Assembly: GCA_900545215.1 (NCBI GenBank)
Contig: UQXW01000019.1
Location: 1 to 34,487, forward strand
Length of the DNA: 34,487 nt
Direction: 5' to 3'
Origin: an uncultured Bacteroidota bacterium
Lineage (GTDB): Bacteria; Bacteroidota; Bacteroidia; Bacteroidales; P3
The position numbers and the translations under genes were made by a program. A model generated the notes under the pieces. That model was not told the origin of the DNA. It did not search any database and saw nothing but the letters and a program-made list of their open reading frames with translations. Numbering within the stretch: position 1 is the first letter of the stretch; each line of letters opens with the position of its first letter. Positions 7,861-17,032 of the stretch are shown here, piece after piece.

Positions 7861-9366
7861 TTATTGTTCCCTTGCACCCATTCTGTCCATGGCACAACGG
7901 AAGCCTATCCAACTTGCACTCTTATTCTGATCCAAGAAACGCCTTTGTCCGGGGCTTAGATAGAATGCTCTATCCTTCCAAGAACCGCCTTTAACCACTC
8001 TTGCCTTGTCATCGACCATGGAAGTATTTCCGAAATCGTACATTCCGCTCGATACAGGCTTCATTTCCTCATCTTCATTGTCTTCCGCAGGAGCTGCTTC
8101 CTCGTCTCCGTTGTCGGTTATCCAAGCATCGGTAAGTTGAGATGCCAAATCACCGTCCAAATAGTTTATGTTATCGGATTGACGATAGTTCATTCTGTTG
8201 ATACATTCCTCTGTGGTTACGGCTCTGTAAGATATTCTTCCCAAAGAGTCCTTTTCCGCTATCATACCGTCGCTATCCGTTACCTTGGTCATGTAAACGT
8301 TTCCTCTGAACGGGTTCATGTCATCGGCATCTATGCCTGTGTTCGGTCTGTAAACGTCCATTACCCATTCCGCAACGTTACCTGCCATATTGTAAAGACC
8401 GAAATCATTAGGGAAATAGAACATTACCGGTGCCGTATATTCCCAATGGTCGTTCAAAGCACTTGCAACACCCATTGCATCGCCACGGCTTCTCTTGAAG
8501 TTGGCCAACATTTCGCCGTAATACTTCTTTTCTGCAGACCTTGTGATGTGTCCGTTCCATGGATAAATTCTTCTCTCCACTATACGCTCGTCAACAGTAT
8601 TTCCGACCAAGGAAAGAGCTGCGTATTCCCACTCTGCTTCCGTCGGAAGGCGGAAACGTGGCAACAAAATGCCGTCCTCCGGTCTTACTTTACGCGTTCC
8701 TTCCGAGTTAGGGTCCAAATCCTCCAAGTCTCTCTTCACGTAACCTTCGTATTGTCCCGCAAGGTAAGCGTCTGTCGTGAATACATTATCGCCTTGTTGG
8801 TCGGGATCGAATTCCAATATGCCTTCGTCAATCAAAATCTTCTCATTGACACGATCCGTTCTCCAATTACAGTACTCGGAAGCCTGAACCCAACTTACGC
8901 CGACCACAGGATACTCTGCCCATGACGGATGGCGGAAATAGTAGTCCACCATAGGTTCGTTATAGCTTAACTTCGATCTCCAAACCAAGGTATCGGGAAG
9001 AGCTCTTTGGTAAACCTCGGGATAATCATTGCCGTACACTCTGTTCAACCAATAAAGGTATTCCCTATATGCAAGATTCGTTACCTCGCATTCGTCCATA
9101 TAAAATGATGAAACAGTCGCTTTCTTCGGTTGATTATGCCATTCGTATCTCACATTGTCCGTCATGGAACCCATAACGAACGCTCCGCCCTCGATGAATA
9201 CCATTCCGGGAGGGGTCATCTGCTCTTCTGCATTTGCAGCTTCAAATCCGCCCCATTTCGAATCGTTCAAATTCCAACCGGTAGTTGAAGAGGTTTGCTT
9301 ACCCTTGCAACCGAAGAAAAGGGCTACAACGCTTAAACCAAGGATTACTTTGCCGATTATTCTCAT
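7861..9366 (-). CDS. gldJ: T9SS/gliding lipoprotein GldJ (sulfatase-modifying-factor fold)
   Basis: 501 residues. A lipoprotein signal with lipobox ending at Cys20 (LSVVALFFGC) puts it in a membrane facing the periplasm. From ~50 to the end it has the formylglycine-generating-enzyme-like fold: PPGMVFIEGGAFVMGS, VSSFYMDECEVTNLAYREY, VVGVSWVQASEYCNWR, RLPTEAEWEYAA, NMAGNVAEWVMDVYRP, and a terminal VKGGSWKD...GFRCAM. GldJ and GldK share this fold. The WNLND..GGFE opening, the YLYWLNRVYG segment and the neighbours porU/porV (as in Flavobacterium johnsoniae) favour GldJ. Its role is to stabilise the GldK-containing T9SS assembly; the fold is not thought to be catalytic here. It lies 60 bp after porP and ends at the 7735 terminator, without gldL, gldM or gldN downstream. 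Confidence 0.85.
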   Translation of the reverse strand: MRIIGKVILGLSVVALFFGCKGKQTSSTTGWNLNDSKWGGFEAANAEEQMTPPGMVFIEGGAFVMGSMTDNVRYEWHNQPKKATVSSFYMDECEVTNLAYREYLYWLNRVYGNDYPEVYQRALPDTLVWRSKLSYNEPMVDYYFRHPSWAEYPVVGVSWVQASEYCNWRTDRVNEKILIDEGILEFDPDQQGDNVFTTDAYLAGQYEGYVKRDLEDLDPNSEGTRKVRPEDGILLPRFRLPTEAEWEYAALSLVGNTVDERIVERRIYPWNGHITRSAEKKYYGEMLANFKRSRGDAMGVASALNDHWEYTAPVMFYFPNDFGLYNMAGNVAEWVMDVYRPNTGIDADDMNPFRGNVYMTKVTDSDGMIAEKDSLGRISYRAVTTEECINRMNYRQSDNINYLDGDLASQLTDAWITDNGDEEAAPAEDNEDEEMKPVSSGMYDFGNTSMVDDKARVVKGGSWKDRAFYLSPGQRRFLDQNKSASWIGFRCAMDRMGAREQ

Positions 9367-9426
9367 ATTACTCTGTTGTTTTATTGTTCTACCATTATAT
9401 TGTTCTGCTATGCCGAGTAAAGGTCA

Positions 9427-10428
9427 TCAGAATGAAGGACACTTTATCGGTTTTATCTTTTTACGTTTTTCAGGGCAAGGAAGTTGCGCCCCCAAGGTTA
9501 CTTCATGAGCTCCGCCCGAAGCATTGGACAACTTGGATACCGTGATATCGTAGCTATATCCTATCTTGAATGATTGGTATTGCACTCCGAACATCAGCAC
9601 CAAGGCATCTGCATTGGCGAAACTGATGGATTGACGAAACCAAGTGCCGACTATGAACGGTTCCCAGTCCAAATAGAGTCCGTAATTTATCATTTGGAAC
9701 TTTCCTTGCATGCTGTAAATAATGTTAGGCGAGATTATCGGAGCTCCGAAGAAAGCATTGGTTCTTCGTTTGTCCCTTGCAAGATTAAATCTCAGTCCGG
9801 CATTTGCAGTAAACCTTATAGGAACTCTGTTATAGGAGATAAAGCCGTCATCGGGTCTCAAAAGATTTGCCGCAGACACTCCCGCAAACCAATTCTCTCC
9901 GTATGCCACGGCTCCTGCCGCTATATCGAAATATGTATGCGACAAATCATCTGGTCTTTCCGCCATTGTACCATAAATAAATCCGTAACGCGGGTCTATC
10001 ATATCGGGAAACGCCAACTTGTCCCAATCCAAACTGCGGTTCGTAAGGCTCGCCTGTGCCGCCACATTGACGTAAACATCTCTCGCAACCTTCAATCGAA
10101 GGGAGTAAATCAACGCCGCAGTGTTAGTCCTGTAAAAATCGCTTTGAGCATCACTCATAATCATAGCTCCGACTCCGCCGGATATTGCGTCGAAGTATTG
10201 ATCATAGCTCGCCGTAAAGGTCTTGAATGCGTCCAAACCCGGCCATTGGTTTCTATAAGATAGGGAAAACCTCGGGCAAACAGCCGTTCCTGCCAATGCA
10301 GGGTTGGTATATAGCGGATTGGCATAGAATTGCGAGAAGTGAGGATCCTGTGCCTGTAAGCCTAAGCCCACACTCATAAACGCAATCACAAGAATCAGTA
10401 TTTTTTTCTTCATATTCTGCTTACTCAT
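9427..10428 (-). CDS. PorP/SprF-family T9SS outer-membrane protein
   Basis: 333 residues from ATG 10428; the second ATG at 10413 (MKKKILILVIAF...) gives a more typical signal peptide and is an equally good start. The mature N-terminus QDPHFSQFYANPLYTNPALAG is the hallmark of the PorP/SprF family, beta-barrel outer-membrane proteins. They take part in type IX secretion or act as partners for particular cargo, especially type-B C-terminal-domain proteins such as the one at 20498. It precedes gldJ by 60 bp on the same strand and is divergent from porU across a 419-bp gap. A near-consensus box (TAATATTGC, 10466-10474) could be its promoter. Whether it is the core PorP or an SprF-type accessory paralogue cannot be told from the window. 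Confidence 0.88.
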   Translation of the reverse strand: MSKQNMKKKILILVIAFMSVGLGLQAQDPHFSQFYANPLYTNPALAGTAVCPRFSLSYRNQWPGLDAFKTFTASYDQYFDAISGGVGAMIMSDAQSDFYRTNTAALIYSLRLKVARDVYVNVAAQASLTNRSLDWDKLAFPDMIDPRYGFIYGTMAERPDDLSHTYFDIAAGAVAYGENWFAGVSAANLLRPDDGFISYNRVPIRFTANAGLRFNLARDKRRTNAFFGAPIISPNIIYSMQGKFQMINYGLYLDWEPFIVGTWFRQSISFANADALVLMFGVQYQSFKIGYSYDITVSKLSNASGGAHEVTLGAQLPCPEKRKKIKPIKCPSF

Positions 10429-10663
10429 TTTTTGAGACTGTACCTTGTTAACTCTGTTTGAATTGGCAATATTACGAAAAAATCTTCACACATCAACGCT
10501 TTCTTCGTTTTTTTTCTTCGATGCATATTGCTCATTCGGGCTAACTATCCGTGTTTTCAGAGTAAAACCAAACAATCCCGCCCTTATTACTCTTCTCTTT
10601 CTTATATCGCAAAAATCCGTCTTTTGTTTCATTTTCGCCATTTCATGAAGCAAAAAATCGTAT

Positions 10664-10756
10664 CTTCGATCCGTCGAACTCTTTCGCCGTTCCGATAAAT
10701 TATTACGCCGTTTCGTAAAATTCTTTCGCCGTTTCATTTTCTTCTTTCCCTATTTC
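10664..10756. repeat. 21-bp-periodic intergenic repeat array C (3 clear, 2 degenerate units)
   Basis: Clear motifs begin at 10685 (CGCCGTTCC), 10706 (CGCCGTTTC) and 10727 (CGCCGTTTC). Weaker 6-of-9 matches fall in register at 10664 (CTTCGATCC) and 10748 (CCCTATTTC). The array occupies the divergent porP/porU intergenic region (10429-10847). That gap otherwise shows only possible promoters: TAATATTGC (10466-10474, toward porP) and TATCTTAGC (10794-10802, toward porU), each one base off consensus. Confidence 0.8.
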
Positions 10757-10847
10757 GTTTCCCATGCAATAAAATACTGATTTTCGGTGTTTCTATCTTA
10801 GCTCTTTCGGAGCATGTTTGATTGGTTTAACAGAAGATTATTTTCAC

Positions 10848-13800
10848 ATGAGACGACAGTTGATTTGTTTTTTTACGGCATTGGCGGGATTTATAGGCTT
10901 GAATGCACAAGGTCTCTCCTACCCCGACTCCTCCGTTCTTGCACACGGTTCATGGTACACGGTAAACGTTCCGTCCAACGGCATATATAAGTTGACCTAT
11001 TCGGATTTCGTGTCCTTGGGTGTGCCGGAAGAGGATATAAACTTCGACAATCTTTCCATATTCGGACGTCCCGGCAAGGCGATTTCGGAAAAGAATTCGG
11101 AATACACCCAATCCGATATAACGGAAAATGCTATCTATGTGAACCCTGCCTCAAAGTACGCACTCTTTTATGCAGAGAACACCATGTCCCTCGATTACGA
11201 CACGGAAAACTCCCGTTTCGACTTTTCCATACACCCTTACTCCGATGTTTCCACCTATTTCATAACATTCGATGCAAATATAGGAAGCAAAAAACGTATC
11301 TCCGCCCGAGAGGAAATACATTCCGCTGCAACACATCAGGCGACCACTGCTCACGATGTCTTTATCCATAAACGAGAAGTGGCAAATCTTTTGGGCAGCG
11401 GCAGGAACTGGGTCGGGGAATCCTTTTCCGCAGGGTCGCCGGAACTCTCCATTCCTCTGAATCTGCAAAACGTATCGAGCGAACAAAGCACCGAAATAAC
11501 CGTCAAGGTTCTCAACCAAAGCGAAACGCCATCTTCATTCGATTGCAAACTGAACAATACCTCCCTCGGCAGCATAACGGTCAACAAAACGCCTACCGAC
11601 TACATCGCTTATGCCGGAAGCAAAACCTTTTCAGTCAAAATAACAAACGACAACAGCACTTTGAAAATCGCTTTCAACGGACAGGGAACCTCCAAAGGCA
11701 GACTTGATTACATCAAAGCGGATTACGTCAAAAGACTACACTACAACAACGCTTCCCTTCGCTTTTATGCAACAGAGAACATAGGCAACGATAATATAGT
11801 CGGCTATCAAATAAGCAACGTCAAGGCAAACAACTTTCAAATATGGGAAATCCGAAACGGCAATGCCTGTTCGGTGAATGACTATTCGCAAGATGGCGAA
11901 ACGGTCAGCCTGAAAATCAAAGCCGACACGGTGTGCAGCGTCATCATGTTCAGCGGCAGCAATTTCCCGACACCGACTCTGAAAGGCAAAATAGAAAATC
12001 AAAATCTCCATGCGTGGGAAGCAGCAGATTTTGTCATCGTTACCGCCCCTGCTTTCTTGGAACAGGCGGAACGACTTGCCGAATTACACCGCACATACGA
12101 TGGAATAAACGTCAAAATCGCCACGACACAGCAGGTATATAACGAATTCTCTTCCGGCACAAAGGATTTCCTTGCCATAAGAGAGTTGATGCGAATGCTA
12201 TATAATAAATATGTAGAGACAGGTTCGGCACCGAAGAATCTGCTTCTTTTCGGCGATGGCACTTTCGACAACAAGAATATCCTTAAATACAACAACAATT
12301 TCATTCCCACCTACCAAGCGGAAAGCTCTTTGATAAACGCAGGCTCTTCTTTCACGACGGACGACGTTCTCACCTACCTTTCGCCATACGCAAGCGGAAA
12401 CATACGGGATACAATGAGCATAGGAGTGGGACGATTTACCGTAAACACACCCGCAGAAGCACAAAACATGGTGAACAAGTGCGAAAGGTATATAAGCAAA
12501 GCCGACATCAAAGCCGGAGATTGGGGAGATTGGAGGAACGCAGTAACTTTGACGGCAGACGATGCCGATACGTGGGGAGAGAGGTACTTCATCGAGAACG
12601 CAGAAAACATATACTACGAAATAAAAGCAACAAATCCTAATTTGAATGTGGAGAAGATTTATTCCGATGCCTACAAGCAATACTCTTCTTCGGCAGGAGC
12701 CACATACCCTGACGCATCGAAAGCCATCAATCAAAGAATGAAGAAAGGTTGTCTGCTGTTCAACTATGTCGGACACGGCTCCGACGACCACCTTTCGAGC
12801 GAAAGATTGATTACCATCACCGATATAAGCGGTTGGAAGAACTATAACGCATTACCGATCTTCATTACCTCCACATGTGAGTTCACTCGCTTCGACCAAG
12901 TCGATAAACAATCGGCGGGAGAGTTCGTTCTATCTTCCGAAAACGGCGGCGGAATAGCACTCATCTCGGCTTCGAGAAAAATTCCTTCGAGGAACGAAAT
13001 CAACAAAAATCTGCATAAATTTGCCGTAATCAAAGAAAACGGACAGGGATTGACTTTCGGAGAAGTTTTCATGAAGGCAAAAAACGCCACCAACTTAGTT
13101 GTGGAAGAGAGAAGCATCGGTCTGTTTGGAGACCCTGCGTTAAGGATAAGTCTTCCGCAGTACGACATCAAGACAACGAAGATAAACGACAACTCACTCG
13201 AAGACCCGGGTGTACAAGACACCGTAAGAGCATTATCAAACATGTATATAGAGGGAGAAATAACCGATGAAGCGGGAATGAGAGTGGAAAATTTCAACGG
13301 CAAAGTGCAAATCACCATTTTAGATAAGGCAAGCAATTACAGGACTTTGGACAACGAAGGATTGAATACGGACATAGAGTTCGAGCAACAAAAGAACATT
13401 CTTCACAAAGGCACGACCACCGTAACGGACGGCCGCTTCGCATACCGTTTCATGCTGCCTAAGGATATTGCATACAACTACGGAAACGGCAAAATCAGCT
13501 ATTACGCCCAATCGGACAGCCTCGACGCAGCCGGAAACTTCACAAACTTCATCATAGGCGGCATCGACACGACGGTAAATATAACGGAGAGCAGACCGAA
13601 TGTACGATTGTTCCTGAACGATACCAACTTCCGCAACGGCGGAATAACGGATGAAAACCCGCAACTCTTTGCAATAATCACCGATTCCTCTGCAATAAAT
13701 ACCGTAGGCACAGGTTTGGGACACGACATCATGGCACGATTGGACAACGCCGCAAACACATTCGTCCTGAACGACTATTTCGAACCATCGGGCGAAGATT

Positions 13801-14252
13801 TCTCGCAAGGAATCATACGTTTCCCGCTCTCAGACCTCACGGAAGGGACTCATACTTTGAGCATAAGAGTCTGGAACATCTTCAACTTTTCTTCACAAGC
13901 CGAAATAAGTTTCGTCGTCAAGTCTTCCAAACGCGGAGAGCAAATGAAATTGAAGAATTACCCTAATCCGTTCTCCGAAAGCACCGAAATAATTTTGGAA
14001 CACAACCAAGCGAACAGCATACTTTCGGCAGAATTGCAAATATTCGACAGAACCGGAAGATTGGTTCTTCAAGAAGATGTTACGCCATACATAAGCACAT
14101 ACACCGTGGGACCGATACAATGGGACGGAAGCTCCAATGGCGGAGGACAAAGCGGCAACGGCATTTTCTTTGCAAGGATGCGATTGAAAACCAATACCGA
14201 CGAAATTTACACAGAACCTCAAAAGATGGTCATTTTCGGTCGCTCGAAATAA
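10848..14252 (+). CDS. porU: T9SS sortase-like C-terminal signal peptidase PorU
   Basis: 1134 residues from ATG 10848, which begins a signal peptide (MRRQLICFFTALAGFIGLNA); an upstream in-frame ATG at 10818 would add ten residues in front of it. The centre is a gingipain-type C25 cysteine peptidase domain, with catalytic His643 in NYVGHGSDD and Cys677 in FITSTCEF, 34 residues apart as in gingipains. The end carries its own T9SS-type domain starting at KNYPNPFSESTEI. PorU acts on the cell surface with PorV, removing the C-terminal signal domain from T9SS cargo and linking the cargo to anionic lipopolysaccharide. porV follows after 51 bp. A near-consensus -7 box (TATCTTAGC) ends about 45 bp upstream. 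Confidence 0.94.
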   Translation: MRRQLICFFTALAGFIGLNAQGLSYPDSSVLAHGSWYTVNVPSNGIYKLTYSDFVSLGVPEEDINFDNLSIFGRPGKAISEKNSEYTQSDITENAIYVNPASKYALFYAENTMSLDYDTENSRFDFSIHPYSDVSTYFITFDANIGSKKRISAREEIHSAATHQATTAHDVFIHKREVANLLGSGRNWVGESFSAGSPELSIPLNLQNVSSEQSTEITVKVLNQSETPSSFDCKLNNTSLGSITVNKTPTDYIAYAGSKTFSVKITNDNSTLKIAFNGQGTSKGRLDYIKADYVKRLHYNNASLRFYATENIGNDNIVGYQISNVKANNFQIWEIRNGNACSVNDYSQDGETVSLKIKADTVCSVIMFSGSNFPTPTLKGKIENQNLHAWEAADFVIVTAPAFLEQAERLAELHRTYDGINVKIATTQQVYNEFSSGTKDFLAIRELMRMLYNKYVETGSAPKNLLLFGDGTFDNKNILKYNNNFIPTYQAESSLINAGSSFTTDDVLTYLSPYASGNIRDTMSIGVGRFTVNTPAEAQNMVNKCERYISKADIKAGDWGDWRNAVTLTADDADTWGERYFIENAENIYYEIKATNPNLNVEKIYSDAYKQYSSSAGATYPDASKAINQRMKKGCLLFNYVGHGSDDHLSSERLITITDISGWKNYNALPIFITSTCEFTRFDQVDKQSAGEFVLSSENGGGIALISASRKIPSRNEINKNLHKFAVIKENGQGLTFGEVFMKAKNATNLVVEERSIGLFGDPALRISLPQYDIKTTKINDNSLEDPGVQDTVRALSNMYIEGEITDEAGMRVENFNGKVQITILDKASNYRTLDNEGLNTDIEFEQQKNILHKGTTTVTDGRFAYRFMLPKDIAYNYGNGKISYYAQSDSLDAAGNFTNFIIGGIDTTVNITESRPNVRLFLNDTNFRNGGITDENPQLFAIITDSSAINTVGTGLGHDIMARLDNAANTFVLNDYFEPSGEDFSQGIIRFPLSDLTEGTHTLSIRVWNIFNFSSQAEISFVVKSSKRGEQMKLKNYPNPFSESTEIILEHNQANSILSAELQIFDRTGRLVLQEDVTPYISTYTVGPIQWDGSSNGGGQSGNGIFFARMRLKTNTDEIYTEPQKMVIFGRSK

Positions 14253-14303
14253 TAAAAGTATATCGCACACGTTTCAAACAAGCGTATAAAAATTATAGAC
14301 AAG

Positions 14304-15473
14304 ATGAAGAAAACACTAATCGCAATACTTCTTGCCACTTTTGCGTCAACAGGTTTTGCACAGTTGAACAACCCTAATGCAAACGTGGATTGGCTGACGG
14401 GAAAAGTGGAGAACGGCAACCGTATAATCTCGACCGGCGTTCCCTTATTGCTGATTGCTCCCGATTCGAGAGCCGGTGCAATGGGCGATGTCGGTGCAGC
14501 GAGCAGACCGGATGCCAATTCCATACATTGGAATGCCGCAAAGCTTTCTTTCATGGAGAAACAAGCAGGGCTTACCTTCACTTACTCGCCATGGTTGAGG
14601 GAAATAGTTTCAGACATCAAACTTATGTACCTCAGCGGTTACTATCGCTTGGACGAACGTAACACATTGGGAGCCTCCCTGACCTATTTCTCACTCGGTT
14701 CCATAGATTTTTTCAGCGAAGACGGTCAGGCAACGGGAACATACAAGCCTAACGAGTTTGCCTTTGACGTAGCCTATTCGATGAAACTCTCGGAAAACCT
14801 GTCCATGTCATTGACGGGAAGATATATTCGTTCGGATTTGACGCAGGGACAGAACGTCGGAACGACTTCAACGCATGCTGCCAATGCAGGAGCTGCCGAT
14901 TTGGGATTGTATTACCAAAACAAAATCGACTTGGAAATGCCTTCGGAATATGCTTTCGGCGTTCAGATTTCCAATCTCGGCTCGAAGATTTCGTATTCCG
15001 ACAACATGGAGAGTTCCTTTTTGCCTGCAAATTTGAGAATAGGCGGAAGGTACAGCATGGATTTCGACCAATTCAACAACCTCTCCGTAATGGCAGACTT
15101 CAATAAACTTTTGGTTCCGACACCTCCCGTTTACGACAATGAAGGCAACATATTCGCAGGCAAAGACCCCAACGTGGGAGTATTGCAAGGAGCAATCCAA
15201 TCATTCTATGACGCACCCAACGGCCTCAAAGAGGAATTGCAGGAAATAAGCATGTCTCTCGGTTTGGAATACTGGTACAATAAAATACTTGCCGTTCGTG
15301 CCGGTTACTTCTATGAAGCAAAGAACAAAGGTGCAAGGAAGTATCTTACCCTCGGAGCAGGACTACGCTACAACGTAATGGGCTTGGACATCAGCTACCT
15401 CATCTCCACATCATCTTTGAACAACAACCCGTTGAAGAATACTTTGAGAGTATCCTTGTCATTCGACCTTTAA
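14304..15473 (+). CDS. porV: T9SS outer-membrane channel shuttle protein PorV (LptO)
   Basis: 389 residues. A signal peptide (MKKTLIAILLATFASTGFAQ) precedes a FadL-like beta-barrel. The family segment PLLLIAPDSRAGAMGDVGAA followed by SIHWNAAKLSF is diagnostic of PorV. The protein ends in beta-strands with a terminal SFDL, as expected for an outer-membrane barrel. PorV collects cargo from the SprA translocon and delivers it to PorU. It is 51 bp downstream of porU and surely in the same operon. Array D and its hairpin end the transcription unit. Confidence 0.95.
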   Translation: MKKTLIAILLATFASTGFAQLNNPNANVDWLTGKVENGNRIISTGVPLLLIAPDSRAGAMGDVGAASRPDANSIHWNAAKLSFMEKQAGLTFTYSPWLREIVSDIKLMYLSGYYRLDERNTLGASLTYFSLGSIDFFSEDGQATGTYKPNEFAFDVAYSMKLSENLSMSLTGRYIRSDLTQGQNVGTTSTHAANAGAADLGLYYQNKIDLEMPSEYAFGVQISNLGSKISYSDNMESSFLPANLRIGGRYSMDFDQFNNLSVMADFNKLLVPTPPVYDNEGNIFAGKDPNVGVLQGAIQSFYDAPNGLKEELQEISMSLGLEYWYNKILAVRAGYFYEAKNKGARKYLTLGAGLRYNVMGLDISYLISTSSLNNNPLKNTLRVSLSFDL

Positions 15474-15485
15474 TCCGAAACCGAA

Positions 15486-15557
15486 CAGCGTTCCGGAAAA
15501 ATAAAACGCCGAAAGAATTTAACGAAACGCCGAAAGAAAAAATTCTTTCGGCGTTTC
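15486..15557. repeat. 21-bp-periodic intergenic repeat array D (4 units)
   Basis: Motifs begin at 15486 (CAGCGTTCC), 15507 (CGCCGAAAG), 15528 (CGCCGAAAG) and 15549 (CGGCGTTTC), each exactly 21 bp apart. The last two units are inverted copies of each other and form a hairpin. Spacer ggaaaaataaaa closely resembles aagaaaataaaa of array E, and aaaaaattcttt resembles agaaaattcttt of E, so the arrays share ancestry beyond the 9-bp motif. Confidence 0.88.
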
Positions 15558-15558
15558 G
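15523..15558. terminator. Bidirectional hairpin terminator between convergent porV and PIG-V-like gene
   Basis: Perfect 16-bp stem CGAAACGCCGAAAGAA / TTCTTTCGGCGTTTCG with an AAAA loop, located between two converging stops (15473 and 15592). On the plus strand it is followed by GTTTTG. The T-runs are short, so efficiency is uncertain. Confidence 0.6.
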
Positions 15559-15591
15559 GTTTTGATGGAACAAGGTTTTATTTTCTTCTTC

Positions 15592-16947
15592 CTATGTAAA
15601 AATCCAAGAATCCAGCAGAAAGCAATTGAACATGTAGGCTGTCCAGCATATATTCAGCAGTATGCATGCAACAAGTGCAGGGTAAAGCAGACGTTTCCCA
15701 AATCTCCGATGGAAGAACGCAAGCAAAGAGCCGAACATGACAAGCCATGTTCCTGCGAAGTCGGCTTTGAAGAAATTGTGTCTGCACAATACGACGGTGA
15801 TCAGCCCTATAACCGCATAGGCTGCCTCCCACATTTTGTTTCTTCGGTTTTTCACCGTATCGAAAAGCAGAAAGACGAAGAAAGGTGTTGCCAACAGATA
15901 ACGGGCAAGGGAATACAATCCGCCATGTTGGGTCAAGAGTGCGGTGAATATGTTTCCCAACAGAAAGAGAAGGCTTAGCAACCTCGTATATTGCCAAGTC
16001 GTGATTTCCTTTTCTCCTTTTCGTCCGATACCTGCAAGAAAGGCTCTCACCGACACAACTATCATCGGCACAAAGTAAAGCAAGAGAAAAGGGTCTGTTA
16101 TGCTCTTACCCTCCGATGACCAATCCGAGAACGGCAATTCGGGAAGCGACAAGTATTTTCCCCATATCTTCTGCGATATAAAGAACTGAAGGAAATTTTC
16201 TGCACCTCTTAATTTTTGGAATATCATGACACACAACACACCAAGGACGACAGGCAGTATTCTTTTACCGAATCGGGCGAGAAAAAGCAGGGGTTTGCGA
16301 TGATATGCCAGCGATATGATTTCTGCGAACAGGAATACGGCTATCAGTATCGAAGCCGAGGCTTTCGTCATCGAAGCAAGCAGAAAACCGATAAAGTAAA
16401 AACCGTATTTTTCTTTAATTACTCCATACAGTCCCACCGCTATGCAAAGGAAGAAGAGAGCTTCGGTATATGGCATCATGAATATGACGAGGTACGGAAC
16501 GCAAAGCACGAGCAGAAAAGCCCATGGCGGCAACTCGTTTCCGAATATCTTGAACATTATCAGCATTCCGATTGCGAACAACAAGCAATTGAGTATTCCT
16601 ATACTCAAACTATCCAAACCTGTCGCCCTCCAAAGCACCGAGAACAAAGGGAAGAAAGCCCAACACTCTATTCGCTCCGTCGTATAAAGCGTTTCCTTTA
16701 TTCTCTTGTAGTGTTCGGCGTCCCATGAGTTCATCTTTCCGGCTTCTATTCTCTCGAATGGTTTATCGGAATTGTTGACGCACTTGCCTCCGTTCCCGTC
16801 CGAGCTTACGTCGTAGGTCTTGAAAACATGCCTCAGCGGTGTATGTACCGCCGGTTCCTGCAAAAGTCTGTGCAAACCGAATACTGCCGCAAAGAATACG
16901 ATTATCGCAAAGCCCGACAACCATATTCGCTTGTTCGTTTTATTCAT
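15592..16947 (-). CDS. Integral-membrane glycosyltransferase, PIG-V-like (GT-C type)
   Basis: 451 residues with about ten hydrophobic segments and a signal-anchor near 10-30. The first lumenal/periplasmic loop has NSWDAEHYKRI (~residues 73-83), the acidic motif expected at the active site of GT-C enzymes that use polyprenyl-phosphate sugars. FFPLFSVLWR, MPYTEALFFL and LARYLLATPFF match the PIG-V mannosyltransferase family pattern as I know it. Such proteins in bacteria usually glycosylate lipids or surface proteins at the periplasmic face of the inner membrane. Acceptor and sugar are unknown. Transcribed alone from the promoter at 16984, with a leader of about 30 nt. Confidence 0.7.
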   Translation of the reverse strand: MNKTNKRIWLSGFAIIVFFAAVFGLHRLLQEPAVHTPLRHVFKTYDVSSDGNGGKCVNNSDKPFERIEAGKMNSWDAEHYKRIKETLYTTERIECWAFFPLFSVLWRATGLDSLSIGILNCLLFAIGMLIMFKIFGNELPPWAFLLVLCVPYLVIFMMPYTEALFFLCIAVGLYGVIKEKYGFYFIGFLLASMTKASASILIAVFLFAEIISLAYHRKPLLFLARFGKRILPVVLGVLCVMIFQKLRGAENFLQFFISQKIWGKYLSLPELPFSDWSSEGKSITDPFLLLYFVPMIVVSVRAFLAGIGRKGEKEITTWQYTRLLSLLFLLGNIFTALLTQHGGLYSLARYLLATPFFVFLLFDTVKNRRNKMWEAAYAVIGLITVVLCRHNFFKADFAGTWLVMFGSLLAFFHRRFGKRLLYPALVACILLNICWTAYMFNCFLLDSWIFT

Positions 16948-16983
16948 ATAATGTCATTTTACGGTTTTCCGATATTCTTTTTT

Positions 16984-16992
16984 GCAAAGATA
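16984..16992 (-). promoter_or_regulatory. Promoter of the PIG-V-like gene
   Basis: TATCTTTGC matches the TAnnTTTGC consensus, and a TTG (part of TTTG) lies 20 bp upstream, a good -33/-7 pair. The start codon is about 37 bp downstream. Confidence 0.7.
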
Positions 16993-17032
16993 TACCGTTA
17001 TTTCAAAGCTGACAAATGAGTGTACCCCTTTT

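Noticed and set aside
7861..9366. Assignment of the SUMF-fold lipoprotein as GldK/PorK
   Set aside because: GldK has the same fold, but the opening WNLND..GGF pattern, long inserts and porU/porV linkage fit GldJ better, and gldL does not follow.
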